From positions 1-53,087 of the IMG/VR virus record IMGVR_UViG_3300032116_000283: a stretch of DNA of 53,087 nt; one strand, given 5' to 3'. The notes under the pieces were generated by a model. The model did no database searches. It saw nothing but the letters and a program-made list of their open reading frames with translations, and had not been told where the DNA came from. Positions 43,876 to 51,857 of the stretch are shown one piece after another. The stretch's first letter is position 1; each line of letters begins with the position of its first letter. This DNA is from a virus. The position numbers were made by a program, and so were the translations under genes.

Positions 43876-46322
43876 TAAATAGGACCTCCTCCGGTATTAT
43901 TAGATGTAGTACTTGTTGACGAAACGTTTTGCAATGCAGCTCTTCCTAATGCATAATACTCGTCACCTGTTGTTCCGTATGCATCAGCACCACCTTCGCC
44001 ATTACGCCACTTTTTCATGCCTCCTGCTCCTAGTAGGTGAGAGCCAGCAAGCATACCTGAAATAGTAAGTTTGTCATCACCTTCTCTAACACCGCCAACT
44101 CTTTTTAAAGTTTTTAAATTTCTGTTAGTATAGTCAAGCATTGCTTTTTCTTGAACTGTTGTATTAGCAAGCCATGCATCTCTAGAGGTTATACCATCTT
44201 TGCCTGTCCAATTTTCTGAAATTAACAATGCATTTTTTACACTATATTTTGCAGTAGTGCCTGGCTTTAGGTATCCTAAGTCTTCTAACGCTCCATCCCC
44301 AAATTGATACTTTCCAGAGAACCCAATCGAGTTAACTGCATCATAAGCATTGTTACTTTCTCGTTTACCAATTGCTCCAAGAAACGCTGCTGTTTCTGCC
44401 TTTGTAAATCCGTCGATAACACCAACAAGCTGACTTTCTGGCAACGGTTCTCCAGGTGTACCTCTATAAGCGTTGACATTCGGACTTCCGTCAAATGATT
44501 GGAAGCCACCTTCTGTGGTAGTGCCGTCGTATTGTGGGAAGTAAGTCGAGTTAACTGTTCCTGATGGTTGTTGTCTTGTTGGTGGTAAGAAAGTATCACT
44601 AGTCGGGATATTAAAGGAATTAACTGCCTGTGATCCTGCTCTAGTTCTTTCAGGAGTATATGCTAGAGGGTTTAAATTCTCGTGCTGATACCAAGGTTCG
44701 TGATTTGGTTGTCTTGATGTTTGTAAGGCACGTTTAGGATCTAATGTATTTACTGGATCCGGAGCAGGCGGTAAAGTAGCAGGTAACGGCGACGGCGGTG
44801 TTGGTCCATTTAATTGAATGTCTGTGTTTGCTTTTAAAATAATATTTCCACCCGCATCAACACCTACTACACTTCCTGTTTTAATTAGAAAACGTTGACC
44901 TGTATCAAAGTTAATATCGCCTACAGTAGAATTATAAATTGATCCTAATGCTTTGTTATGAATATCACCGTCTGTTGATATCTTTACTGCACTACAACCT
45001 TCAATGCCAATTATTCCCGTTGATCCAATTGATACTCCTGCACCAAGTGCTGTAAAATCAGTGTTGGCTACAAGCGTTACACTAGAACCAGCATATCCTG
45101 CAATAAATTCTCCTGCTGTTTGAGATATACTATCTGCTGCATTAAGAGAATAAAAATTACCAGTTGTCATACTAATACTATCACCAGTATCTATTCTAAG
45201 TTCTTTACCAACAACAAAATTCATATTTTCGTATGCAGTGAAATTGATGTCTCTATCAGCTGTAAAATTTAAATCATTGTTTGTGTGTACACTAACACTA
45301 TCAAACGCATAGATGTCAATTTTACCGTTGGATGTTAATTCAATCCAAGCAGTACCTCTAGCATTTGATATATAAATCAAGTCTTCAGTATTATGCATTA
45401 ATATTTGATGACCGGTTCTAGTACGAAGTCTAAATAGTTCATTTGCAGGTAATGTCGGATCTCCGTCTGTTTGATTTACTTTTAAGTTTGCGTATTCCTG
45501 TGGAGTATCTTTAGCGTGACCTTTGCGAAGAATTTTTTCATCTCCGTCATCCATAACAATACTATGCCCGCCAAGTCTGCTTGAAAAAAACAATTTTTCA
45601 GAATCTACGGTGCCTCGTGGAACTTTAGGTGCATTGGATCTTTTATCTAAAGGTCCTGGTGTGCTCATACCATAAACATTGCTAGGAACTTCGCGTCTTG
45701 CACTGCTTGATGTAAGTCCTCTGACATCGTCTTCAACAAGACCTTGTTCTTCCATACGCTTTAAATAATCGTCGTTTACAGGTCTAGGATAATATGTCGG
45801 CTGTGCTTGTCCTTGTGGATCAATTAGATGTTTGTTGTATTCGCCAACTGGAAGTTTTTTACCTTTGTAATATTCAGGAACACTTCCTGTAGTGTTCGAA
45901 GTTGCTGCTCTGCCGTCAGGAATCATAAAATTCATAAAGTCGTCCTGCACACATGCAAACCAAAATCCAAAGTCTCGGCGACCTTCTACAAAAGTTACTA
46001 AAACTTTAGATCCTACATCAGGTGGAACAGCCCAAAAACCGTAACTTTTTTGAGTGTTAGAATAGTTGTCAGCGCCGCCTGCACCATATATCGGTGTTGC
46101 TCCCGAAAAAGGCGAAGCATATTGCACTGTAACAATTTCACCATCTTGAGAATCGTTATCTGCTGACGATGTTGTTCTTAAAAGTTGAACTTTTAAGCCT
46201 CCCATAAATGTTTGATCAAGATGACCAATAACTTTTGCCAAGAACGGACCAGCAGTACCTGTGTTTACCAATTCTTGTGTTGTTCTACTTGTCTTTGTTC
46301 TTATTTGACGTGGAGATATCAT
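43875..46322 (-). CDS. gp5: gp5-like baseplate spike with C-terminal lytic domain
   Basis: 815 residues. Residues ~20-130 are the OB-fold of gp5/VgrG proteins (GPFLAKVIGHLDQTFMGGLKVQ, then VPPDVGSKVLVTFVEGRRDFGFWF). Residues ~295-530 form a repetitive beta-prism (GHSIVMDDGDE, then many short repeats such as DINFTAYENMNFVVG). Residues ~640-800 look like a lysozyme/transglycosylase: FLGAIGKRESNNAYDAVNSIGFSGKYQFG with Glu near 655, and a QEKAML helix. T4 gp5 has its lysozyme between OB-fold and prism; here it is at the C-terminus, beyond a Pro/Thr-rich linker. The role is membrane/cell-wall piercing at the baseplate centre. Confidence 0.85.
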   Translation of the reverse strand: MISPRQIRTKTSRTTQELVNTGTAGPFLAKVIGHLDQTFMGGLKVQLLRTTSSADNDSQDGEIVTVQYASPFSGATPIYGAGGADNYSNTQKSYGFWAVPPDVGSKVLVTFVEGRRDFGFWFACVQDDFMNFMIPDGRAATSNTTGSVPEYYKGKKLPVGEYNKHLIDPQGQAQPTYYPRPVNDDYLKRMEEQGLVEDDVRGLTSSSARREVPSNVYGMSTPGPLDKRSNAPKVPRGTVDSEKLFFSSRLGGHSIVMDDGDEKILRKGHAKDTPQEYANLKVNQTDGDPTLPANELFRLRTRTGHQILMHNTEDLIYISNARGTAWIELTSNGKIDIYAFDSVSVHTNNDLNFTADRDINFTAYENMNFVVGKELRIDTGDSISMTTGNFYSLNAADSISQTAGEFIAGYAGSSVTLVANTDFTALGAGVSIGSTGIIGIEGCSAVKISTDGDIHNKALGSIYNSTVGDINFDTGQRFLIKTGSVVGVDAGGNIILKANTDIQLNGPTPPSPLPATLPPAPDPVNTLDPKRALQTSRQPNHEPWYQHENLNPLAYTPERTRAGSQAVNSFNIPTSDTFLPPTRQQPSGTVNSTYFPQYDGTTTEGGFQSFDGSPNVNAYRGTPGEPLPESQLVGVIDGFTKAETAAFLGAIGKRESNNAYDAVNSIGFSGKYQFGDGALEDLGYLKPGTTAKYSVKNALLISENWTGKDGITSRDAWLANTTVQEKAMLDYTNRNLKTLKRVGGVREGDDKLTISGMLAGSHLLGAGGMKKWRNGEGGADAYGTTGDEYYALGRAALQNVSSTSTTSNNTGGGPI

Positions 46323-46334
46323 TTATTTGCCTCT

Positions 46335-48719
46335 TTATTGTATTCCAAATTTAGTTGGATCACCTGGTGTAAATTTTGATGGTTGAATATTTTTTGGTGG
46401 CGCAATAGAACCGTTTTTATTAATTTGACTAGCGGCTGTTTCTGGATTGTTAACAAAACTTTCAAAACTACCAAATGTACCTTGTAATGCAGTAACTGGA
46501 TTTTTTAACTGTTGTCCGATATTTTGCGAAAGTTCGGTTAAAGAGCCTTGTGGATTTTGTAATACCGACAATGCTTGTTTAATATTAGATTGTATTTTTT
46601 GCCCTGTTTCAATTAAGTCTTGTGCTTGTCCAAATAGTTGAAAAACTTGTGTTCCTAACAATTTTTCAATGCCTGCAAGATTCAATTGTCCAATTCTTGT
46701 AAATTTTAAAAATTCTTCTGGCTTACCTTTAATAAGTGAATTAAATGCAGATTGTACGTCCTCAGATAAAACATCAATTGCGTCAGTAATAGCAGATGTA
46801 TCTAAATTACTCGAAAATGCCTGTACTAGCGAATTAGAAACTTCAACAGTTTCAGTTTGTTGATTTGGTCTACGAAGTAATGTTAGTTCTTGTGTAAACT
46901 GACCTTTACTAAACGTCGACACTAAATTAATTACTCGATATAAACCGTTGAATGCAACTACAGGGTCAATTGGCATTAGATTATTTTTTGCATAATCAAT
47001 ACCACTGTTAAAACTTAATAGCACATCGATTTCAGAACGTTGATAGTCAATTGTTTTATCAGAGTTAATATATTGACCTGCTGGACCAGCACGATAATTT
47101 CCAGCATCGCTGTCTGCTAGATAATACGGATCACCCCAGATTCGTAGTTTTAATTCAACGTTATCAACATCACTGTTTAAAACAAGCAAGTTAAACAGAT
47201 TTGCAGTACGCATTTCATTTGTGTCGATTCCAGCGCCTGCGGTTCTTGTAGTTTCTTGTGTTATAGGAGCAATTTTTTGTTGCGGTCCACTTCTTCCCTT
47301 TGATTCAAATCCTGGACCGGAACTTACATCATAGTCCTGTCTATCTCTGTTAGGAGCAACAACATATGCTGTATTAGAATCAATTCCAGATTGTAGATTT
47401 ACAAAAGGCTTAAAAAATGCACTATTAACAAAAAATTCAAAGTCAATAATGTCTGTGTTTTTTCCAGTATACGAATAGTAATATGCTTTAACACAATCAT
47501 TGATATTAGGAACGTAGTTATATGGAGTTGAGGGTTCTTGAAACTTACTACTGTGTATTTTCCAAGGAATAACATCGTAGATATATCTAAATGCTGGTTT
47601 GCCACTGTTTTGCATTTCTTCTGTGCTGATTATTTCTAACTTGGCATCTATTCTAAACCAGTCAACCATACCTTTGGCATCTGGCTGTCTTTCTAATAGA
47701 CCTTGTCCCCAAGTACTTGTTAAAATAACATCGTTAATGATTTGTTCAATTTTAGAACCTTCATTAAAGTAAAAAACTCTTGAACTTTTATCAACAGCAA
47801 AATTTTCAAACTGAACTGTCTGATCATCCATAGACACTGCTTCTAAGCCAAAAAGATTTTTACCTAATTCACTAAAATCTTTGATAATTGTACTGCTTCC
47901 GATATAGTTTGTTCCCCCGGAAACTGCACTTGTAACAGCACCCATTGATATAAAAGAAGAAACTATATCGTTTGATTTTCCGTACCCAGATGTAGTACCT
48001 TCATTTGGATCAGGAAAACGTATTACATATTCGTCCTCAACCTTTTTTTGATTTAGTACAACTTTTTCAAGTTCTTGTCTATTCAGTGTTTCGCACAAAT
48101 TATTCAGTTTAGAAGCAACTGTAAGTCCATACATTTCAACATTTGTTCTTATGTTTTGCACTTCATCAGTAAAAGCAATGTGATTATAAGGAATTGCAGA
48201 TATATTATAAACTGTACCGCCGGAATCAACTTTAAATTTACAATCAATTAATTTTATAACCAAAGTTCTTTTTTCGACTATTACAGGAGTATCAGAATCT
48301 GGTGTCCATCCAACAAAATCGCAGGTCAAAAAGAAAGGTGCTTCAAGGTATGAATTCTTTGTATATCCTCCCATCTCTGCGCCAACTACCAATGACTGAA
48401 AAAATAGACCAATACTGTAGGGTTCTGTTACTGTAAAGTCAATGCTAATTGCACTAGAAACACCTGTGGTAGGGTTAGGCGAAATCAACGATTCTATGTT
48501 AATGTCATCAATAAAAAATTCTAAATTTATTCCTAATTTATTTTCAATGTCAGTTTTAACAGGTTTGTTAGGAAGACCACCAGATTGAATTATTACTAAA
48601 TTGCCGCCTGTATCTTTATAGGTACTAGGATTTTGTAATTCACCAGCGGCTATTACCCCAAACGACCAACGATAGTTGTATGATTTGTATTGATGTAGAG
48701 GATTTTTTAATAATGCCAT
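46335..48719 (-). CDS. Baseplate hub-like structural protein (794 aa)
   Basis: I cannot assign a T4 counterpart with confidence. The position, between gp53 and the gp5-like spike, suggests a hub component such as gp27 or a fused hub protein. The N-terminal third is beta-rich (NYRWSFGVIAAGEL, INIESLISPNPTTGVSSAISIDFTVTEPYSIGLFFQ). The middle has an assembly-type DVIPWKIHSSKF and CVKAYYYSYTGKNTDI. The last 170 residues turn helical with Gln/Asn-rich stretches (LFGQAQDLIETGQKI), perhaps a tail-measuring or flexible tether part. The start is preceded by AGGAA. The gene is followed after 12 bases by the gp5-like gene. Confidence 0.72.
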   Translation of the reverse strand: MALLKNPLHQYKSYNYRWSFGVIAAGELQNPSTYKDTGGNLVIIQSGGLPNKPVKTDIENKLGINLEFFIDDINIESLISPNPTTGVSSAISIDFTVTEPYSIGLFFQSLVVGAEMGGYTKNSYLEAPFFLTCDFVGWTPDSDTPVIVEKRTLVIKLIDCKFKVDSGGTVYNISAIPYNHIAFTDEVQNIRTNVEMYGLTVASKLNNLCETLNRQELEKVVLNQKKVEDEYVIRFPDPNEGTTSGYGKSNDIVSSFISMGAVTSAVSGGTNYIGSSTIIKDFSELGKNLFGLEAVSMDDQTVQFENFAVDKSSRVFYFNEGSKIEQIINDVILTSTWGQGLLERQPDAKGMVDWFRIDAKLEIISTEEMQNSGKPAFRYIYDVIPWKIHSSKFQEPSTPYNYVPNINDCVKAYYYSYTGKNTDIIDFEFFVNSAFFKPFVNLQSGIDSNTAYVVAPNRDRQDYDVSSGPGFESKGRSGPQQKIAPITQETTRTAGAGIDTNEMRTANLFNLLVLNSDVDNVELKLRIWGDPYYLADSDAGNYRAGPAGQYINSDKTIDYQRSEIDVLLSFNSGIDYAKNNLMPIDPVVAFNGLYRVINLVSTFSKGQFTQELTLLRRPNQQTETVEVSNSLVQAFSSNLDTSAITDAIDVLSEDVQSAFNSLIKGKPEEFLKFTRIGQLNLAGIEKLLGTQVFQLFGQAQDLIETGQKIQSNIKQALSVLQNPQGSLTELSQNIGQQLKNPVTALQGTFGSFESFVNNPETAASQINKNGSIAPPKNIQPSKFTPGDPTKFGIQ

Positions 48720-48720
48720 T

Positions 48721-49023
48721 TTAAATTCCTATAATACTGCTCAACAACGAACCTTTTGGCAAATATATTTTGTTTCCAGGTACAAAGTCAAAGACAGGAT
48801 CCTTAAGAACATCCATGTTTCTAACTGCAAAGACCCACCATAGTTTAGCACTTCCATAAAGGTCAAATGCCAGTAGGTCAGGTCTGTAAGTGTACTGAGG
48901 TTGTATTTCGTACAAGATATCGTCGTCTCTTGCTGGAATATTTCTCTTGGTATAAATTCCCAAGTAGTTGTTTTGAACTATTTCTGTTTTGAACCACGGG
49001 CTGGTATTTGAATATTCAACCAT
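48721..49023 (-). CDS. gp53: Baseplate wedge protein gp53
   Basis: 100 residues, shorter than T4 gp53 (196) but with the family core: TYRPDLLAFDLYGSAKLWWVFAVRNMD, then DPVFDFVPGNKIYLP. This PDxLA-Y-x-LWW-x5-N pattern, with a C-terminal LysM-like end, is the form typical of marine T4-like phages. gp53 helps join wedges into the ring of the baseplate with gp6 and gp25. The start overlaps the stop of the tube gene by one base (TAATG), so they are translationally coupled. Confidence 0.88.
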   Translation of the reverse strand: MVEYSNTSPWFKTEIVQNNYLGIYTKRNIPARDDDILYEIQPQYTYRPDLLAFDLYGSAKLWWVFAVRNMDVLKDPVFDFVPGNKIYLPKGSLLSSIIGI

Positions 49024-49883
49024 TAGATAAATCCTCTGTCACTGCCAATGTATCCACCTTTGGCAAATTCATCAAGATTAAATTTGCTTACTTCGTCTCT
49101 GCTGTATGTTGGCGATACTGTAACGTTTAATCTGCTTAGTGTAGGAACATAGGTATATGAACTTGTTGTATTATCTGTTGATGCTCCTTCAACCACCGGA
49201 ACTTTAATATAATCAACCGAATCAGGGAGGTCCATGGAAAATAATTTTACAACCACTGGCACTCTATTAAAAATAAAGTCTCCATAGCCACTCAAATAAA
49301 CCAACGGAGGTGGCGAACCTCTGTTTGGCGATTCACCATAGAACATTTTAGTAACACTTCTTAAGAAATGTACCGATGCCATCCAGTATCTACCGTCGGC
49401 TTCGTTTTCAACTGGCCATTCAGCAGTAATAGTAATGTCTTCAACTGCACTATTTTGGTATGTAGGAAATGGATAATTAGTATGTACAGGAGCAAGTGTA
49501 TTGTAGTTTGCAGTATGGCTAACTAAAATCTGTGGAGTAGTAGGAAATACCATACTTTTGTTTGATGTTACTAGAGGAGCTAAAATTGATGACGACGAAA
49601 ATGAATCAATTTCCGGTAAATGAATTCTAACTCGCCAATCTTCGCTAGCAGTTTGTGATGCAGCACTGTAAGAACTGTACGATCTTATAGTATCATTGAA
49701 TTCTGCTCCTACTGGAAGATTACCCAGTCGATTTTGTGAAATAAACTTTGTAGGATTTGTAAAATCTTGAATTGTTCGTTTAATATTGCTTTCAAAATTA
49801 TTAACAAAGTTTATTGCACTACCAATTTTATTAGCAGTGGAACTGACTTTGTTAACTAATTTGCTTAAACCTGATAATGACAT
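49023..49883 (-). CDS. Baseplate tail-tube protein (gp48/gp54-like)
   Basis: 286 residues from ATG 49881-49883, chosen because GGAG lies nine bases before it; an ATG five codons upstream has no ribosome site. An N-terminal helical part (LSGLSKLVNKVSSTANKIGSAINFVNN) is followed by a beta-sandwich-like domain with WRVRIHLPE, MVFPTTPQILVSHTANYN, a segment VEDITITAEWPVENEADGRYW, then HFLRSVTKMFYG. These resemble the tube-cap/initiator proteins gp48 and gp54 of T4-like phages, which share a tube fold with gp19. I cannot separate gp48 from gp54. This is the first gene of the leftward baseplate unit. Confidence 0.72.
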   Translation of the reverse strand: MSLSGLSKLVNKVSSTANKIGSAINFVNNFESNIKRTIQDFTNPTKFISQNRLGNLPVGAEFNDTIRSYSSYSAASQTASEDWRVRIHLPEIDSFSSSSILAPLVTSNKSMVFPTTPQILVSHTANYNTLAPVHTNYPFPTYQNSAVEDITITAEWPVENEADGRYWMASVHFLRSVTKMFYGESPNRGSPPPLVYLSGYGDFIFNRVPVVVKLFSMDLPDSVDYIKVPVVEGASTDNTTSSYTYVPTLSRLNVTVSPTYSRDEVSKFNLDEFAKGGYIGSDRGFI

Positions 49884-49901
49884 TTTCGAATACTCCACAT
49901 A

Positions 49902-49908
49902 TATTTAG
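49902..49908 (-). promoter_or_regulatory. Late-type promoter for the baseplate unit
   Basis: Minus strand CTAAATA directly abuts the -35 of the divergent gp55 promoter. It gives a start near 49896, just including GGAG for the ATG at 49883. Confidence 0.6.
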
Positions 49909-49937
49909 TTGACAAAATTAACTACGTAGTTTAAAAT
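49909..49937 (+). promoter_or_regulatory. Sigma70 promoter for gp55
   Basis: TTGACA at 49909-49914 and TAAAAT at 49932-49937 are separated by 17 bases. The start should be near 49944. AGGAG at 49951-49955 serves the ATG at 49961. Confidence 0.82.
49920..49931. promoter_or_regulatory. 12-bp perfect palindrome in the gp55 promoter spacer
   Basis: AACTACGTAGTT is its own reverse complement and fills the spacer between -35 and -10, a position where a bound repressor would block polymerase. It may be an operator for a dimeric regulator; the protein is not identified. Confidence 0.4.
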
Positions 49938-49960
49938 AAATTATACTTCTAGGAGAAAAA

Positions 49961-50785
49961 ATGAAGAAAGTAAACTATCTTAATAACAAGGATATGCTTT
50001 TAGAAATACATAAATCAAAAAATACTTTTTCGAGTTTTGTAGAATCTGAATATGCGGATTATGATATTATACTACCCAGTATAGATAAAATAAACATACG
50101 AACCATTGCTGAAGCAAAGAAAAATAGAGCAAAAAAACTATCGTCGGAAGCATACGAAAAAGAAAAGACTGCTGGAAACAAAGTTAAACTAGCAGATGTC
50201 GAAATAGATTACAAAAAAATAGAAAAAAAAGATTTAATTTTTCGTATTACAACATATGACCATATTCCTGACGAAGCAGGTCGTAAGAAAAATCCAAAAA
50301 CCATAGCCGATGGAAAAACAAAGTTAAACTTCCCTCCATTTCAACATTGGAAATTCAACGACAACGACGAATTAATCTGTGTAGGCAAAAGTCACTGGTC
50401 TGGCGGTATGGAAAACGGACATTTTAGTAAAGATCACGGCCGTGCAACCAATAAACTTGCTCTTATGTGGATGAAACTCTGTGATAGATACGCTACACGC
50501 GGTAACGTTCGTGGTTATACCTACAACGATGAGATGAAAGGGCAAGCAATCCTGCAACTTTCACAGATTGGCCTTCAATTTGACGAATCTAAATCGCAAA
50601 ATCCGTTTGCTTACTACACTGCTGCCGTCACAAACAGTTTTGTTCGTGTTATTAACATCGAAAAGCGTAATCAGAACATAAGAGACGACATTTTAGAAAT
50701 GAATAACTTGAATCCTAGTTTTACTAGACAAAGTGCAGGCGAATTTGAAGCAGGACTCAAACGTTTTAACGACAGTCATGAATAA
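49961..50785 (+). CDS. gp55: Late-transcription sigma factor gp55
   Basis: 274 residues, longer than T4 gp55 (185). The extra part is a basic N-terminus (EAKKNRAKKLSSEAYEKEK). The sigma-like core is present: ALMWMKLCDRYATR, YTYNDEMKGQAILQL and NPFAYYTAAVTNSFVRVINIEKRNQNIRDD, with the C-terminal NPSFTRQS typical of marine T4-like phages. gp55 replaces host sigma on RNA polymerase and recognises TATAAATA at late promoters, together with the sliding clamp and a gp33 co-activator. It is read from a consensus sigma70 promoter, so it should be made before the late genes it controls. Confidence 0.93.
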   Translation: MKKVNYLNNKDMLLEIHKSKNTFSSFVESEYADYDIILPSIDKINIRTIAEAKKNRAKKLSSEAYEKEKTAGNKVKLADVEIDYKKIEKKDLIFRITTYDHIPDEAGRKKNPKTIADGKTKLNFPPFQHWKFNDNDELICVGKSHWSGGMENGHFSKDHGRATNKLALMWMKLCDRYATRGNVRGYTYNDEMKGQAILQLSQIGLQFDESKSQNPFAYYTAAVTNSFVRVINIEKRNQNIRDDILEMNNLNPSFTRQSAGEFEAGLKRFNDSHE

Positions 50786-50792
50786 AAACGTG

Positions 50793-50821
50793 TTGACAAT
50801 CAACGAGTTAGACTTTATACT
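50793..50821 (+). promoter_or_regulatory. Sigma70 promoter for gp47-gp46
   Basis: TTGACA at 50793-50798 and TATACT at 50816-50821 with a 17-base spacer. The transcript would start near 50828, 19 bases before the TTG start at 50847. Confidence 0.83.
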
Positions 50822-50846
50822 AAAAAACAATACGGAGTAATAAATT

Positions 50847-51857
50847 TTGTTTAAGAAAGCCGCTGTATTCACCGACATCCACTATGGTATGAAGGGCAAT
50901 TCGCGTGTTCATAATCAAGATTGCGAGGATTTTGTTGATTGGTTCATTAAAACTGCTAAAGAAAACGGTTGTGAAACCGGAATCTTTTGTGGTGATTGGA
51001 ATCACAACAGAAACAGTCTCAATCTAACTACTATGGACAGTGGTTTACGTTCATTGGAAAAACTTGGTCAAGCATTTGATCAATTTTTTATGTTTGCAGG
51101 CAACCATGATCTCTACTACAAAGATAAAAGAGATGTAAAGTCAACCGAATTTGCAAAACACATACCCGGAGTTACTGTGGTCAATGATGTTCTTGTAAAA
51201 GATGATGTTGCCCTAGTGCCTTGGCTAGTAGGCGAGGAATGGAAACGTATCAGCAAAATCAAAGCACGATACATGTTTGGACATTTTGAACTTCCTAGTT
51301 TTTACATGAACGCAATGGTTCAAATGCCCGATCACGGCGAACTTAAATCAGAACACTTTGTGAATCAAGACTATGTGTTCAGTGGACACTTCCATAAAAG
51401 ACAGGTTCAAGGTAAAATTCATTACATCGGCAATGCGTTTCCGCACAACTATGCCGATTCGTGGGATGATGCACGTGGAATGATGATTCTAGATCGCGAA
51501 AACAATCAGGAACCTGAGTACATCAACTGGCCAGATGCTCCAAAGTACCGTACAATTGCACTTTCGCAGTTGATTGATCAGAAAGACACACTGCTAAAGA
51601 GCAAAATGTATCTTCGTGTTACTATCGATATTCCAATTTCGTTTGAAGAAGCAAATTTTATTAAAGAAACATTTATAAAAGAATACGATTGCAGAGAAAT
51701 TACGCTTATTCCACAGAAACAACTCGACGAAATGACGTCAGACATTGATATTGCTAAGTTTGAAAGCGTAGATCAAATTGTTTCCAATGAAATTCTTGCA
51801 ATTGACAGTGACAATTTCGATAAGTCACTGCTACTAAACATCTATAGTGAACTATGA
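50847..51857 (+). CDS. gp47: Recombination nuclease subunit gp47 (Mre11/SbcD-like)
   Basis: 336 residues from TTG 50847, with GGAG nine bases upstream. All metallophosphoesterase motifs are present: FTDIHYG (Asp10, His12), CGDWNHNR (Asp50, His53), AGNHD (85-88), GHFE (145-148) and SGHFHKRQ (180-186). gp47 pairs with the gp46 ATPase to resect DNA ends for recombination-dependent replication and for processing host DNA. T4 gp47 has 339 residues, so the length fits. The 3' end overlaps gp46 by ATGA, typical for the gp47-gp46 pair. Confidence 0.95.
   Translation: MFKKAAVFTDIHYGMKGNSRVHNQDCEDFVDWFIKTAKENGCETGIFCGDWNHNRNSLNLTTMDSGLRSLEKLGQAFDQFFMFAGNHDLYYKDKRDVKSTEFAKHIPGVTVVNDVLVKDDVALVPWLVGEEWKRISKIKARYMFGHFELPSFYMNAMVQMPDHGELKSEHFVNQDYVFSGHFHKRQVQGKIHYIGNAFPHNYADSWDDARGMMILDRENNQEPEYINWPDAPKYRTIALSQLIDQKDTLLKSKMYLRVTIDIPISFEEANFIKETFIKEYDCREITLIPQKQLDEMTSDIDIAKFESVDQIVSNEILAIDSDNFDKSLLLNIYSEL

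Noticed and set aside
49884-49898. ATG at 49896-49898 as start of the tube protein
   Set aside because: It lies where the predicted late transcript begins and has no ribosome site, while the ATG at 49883 has GGAG nine bases before it.
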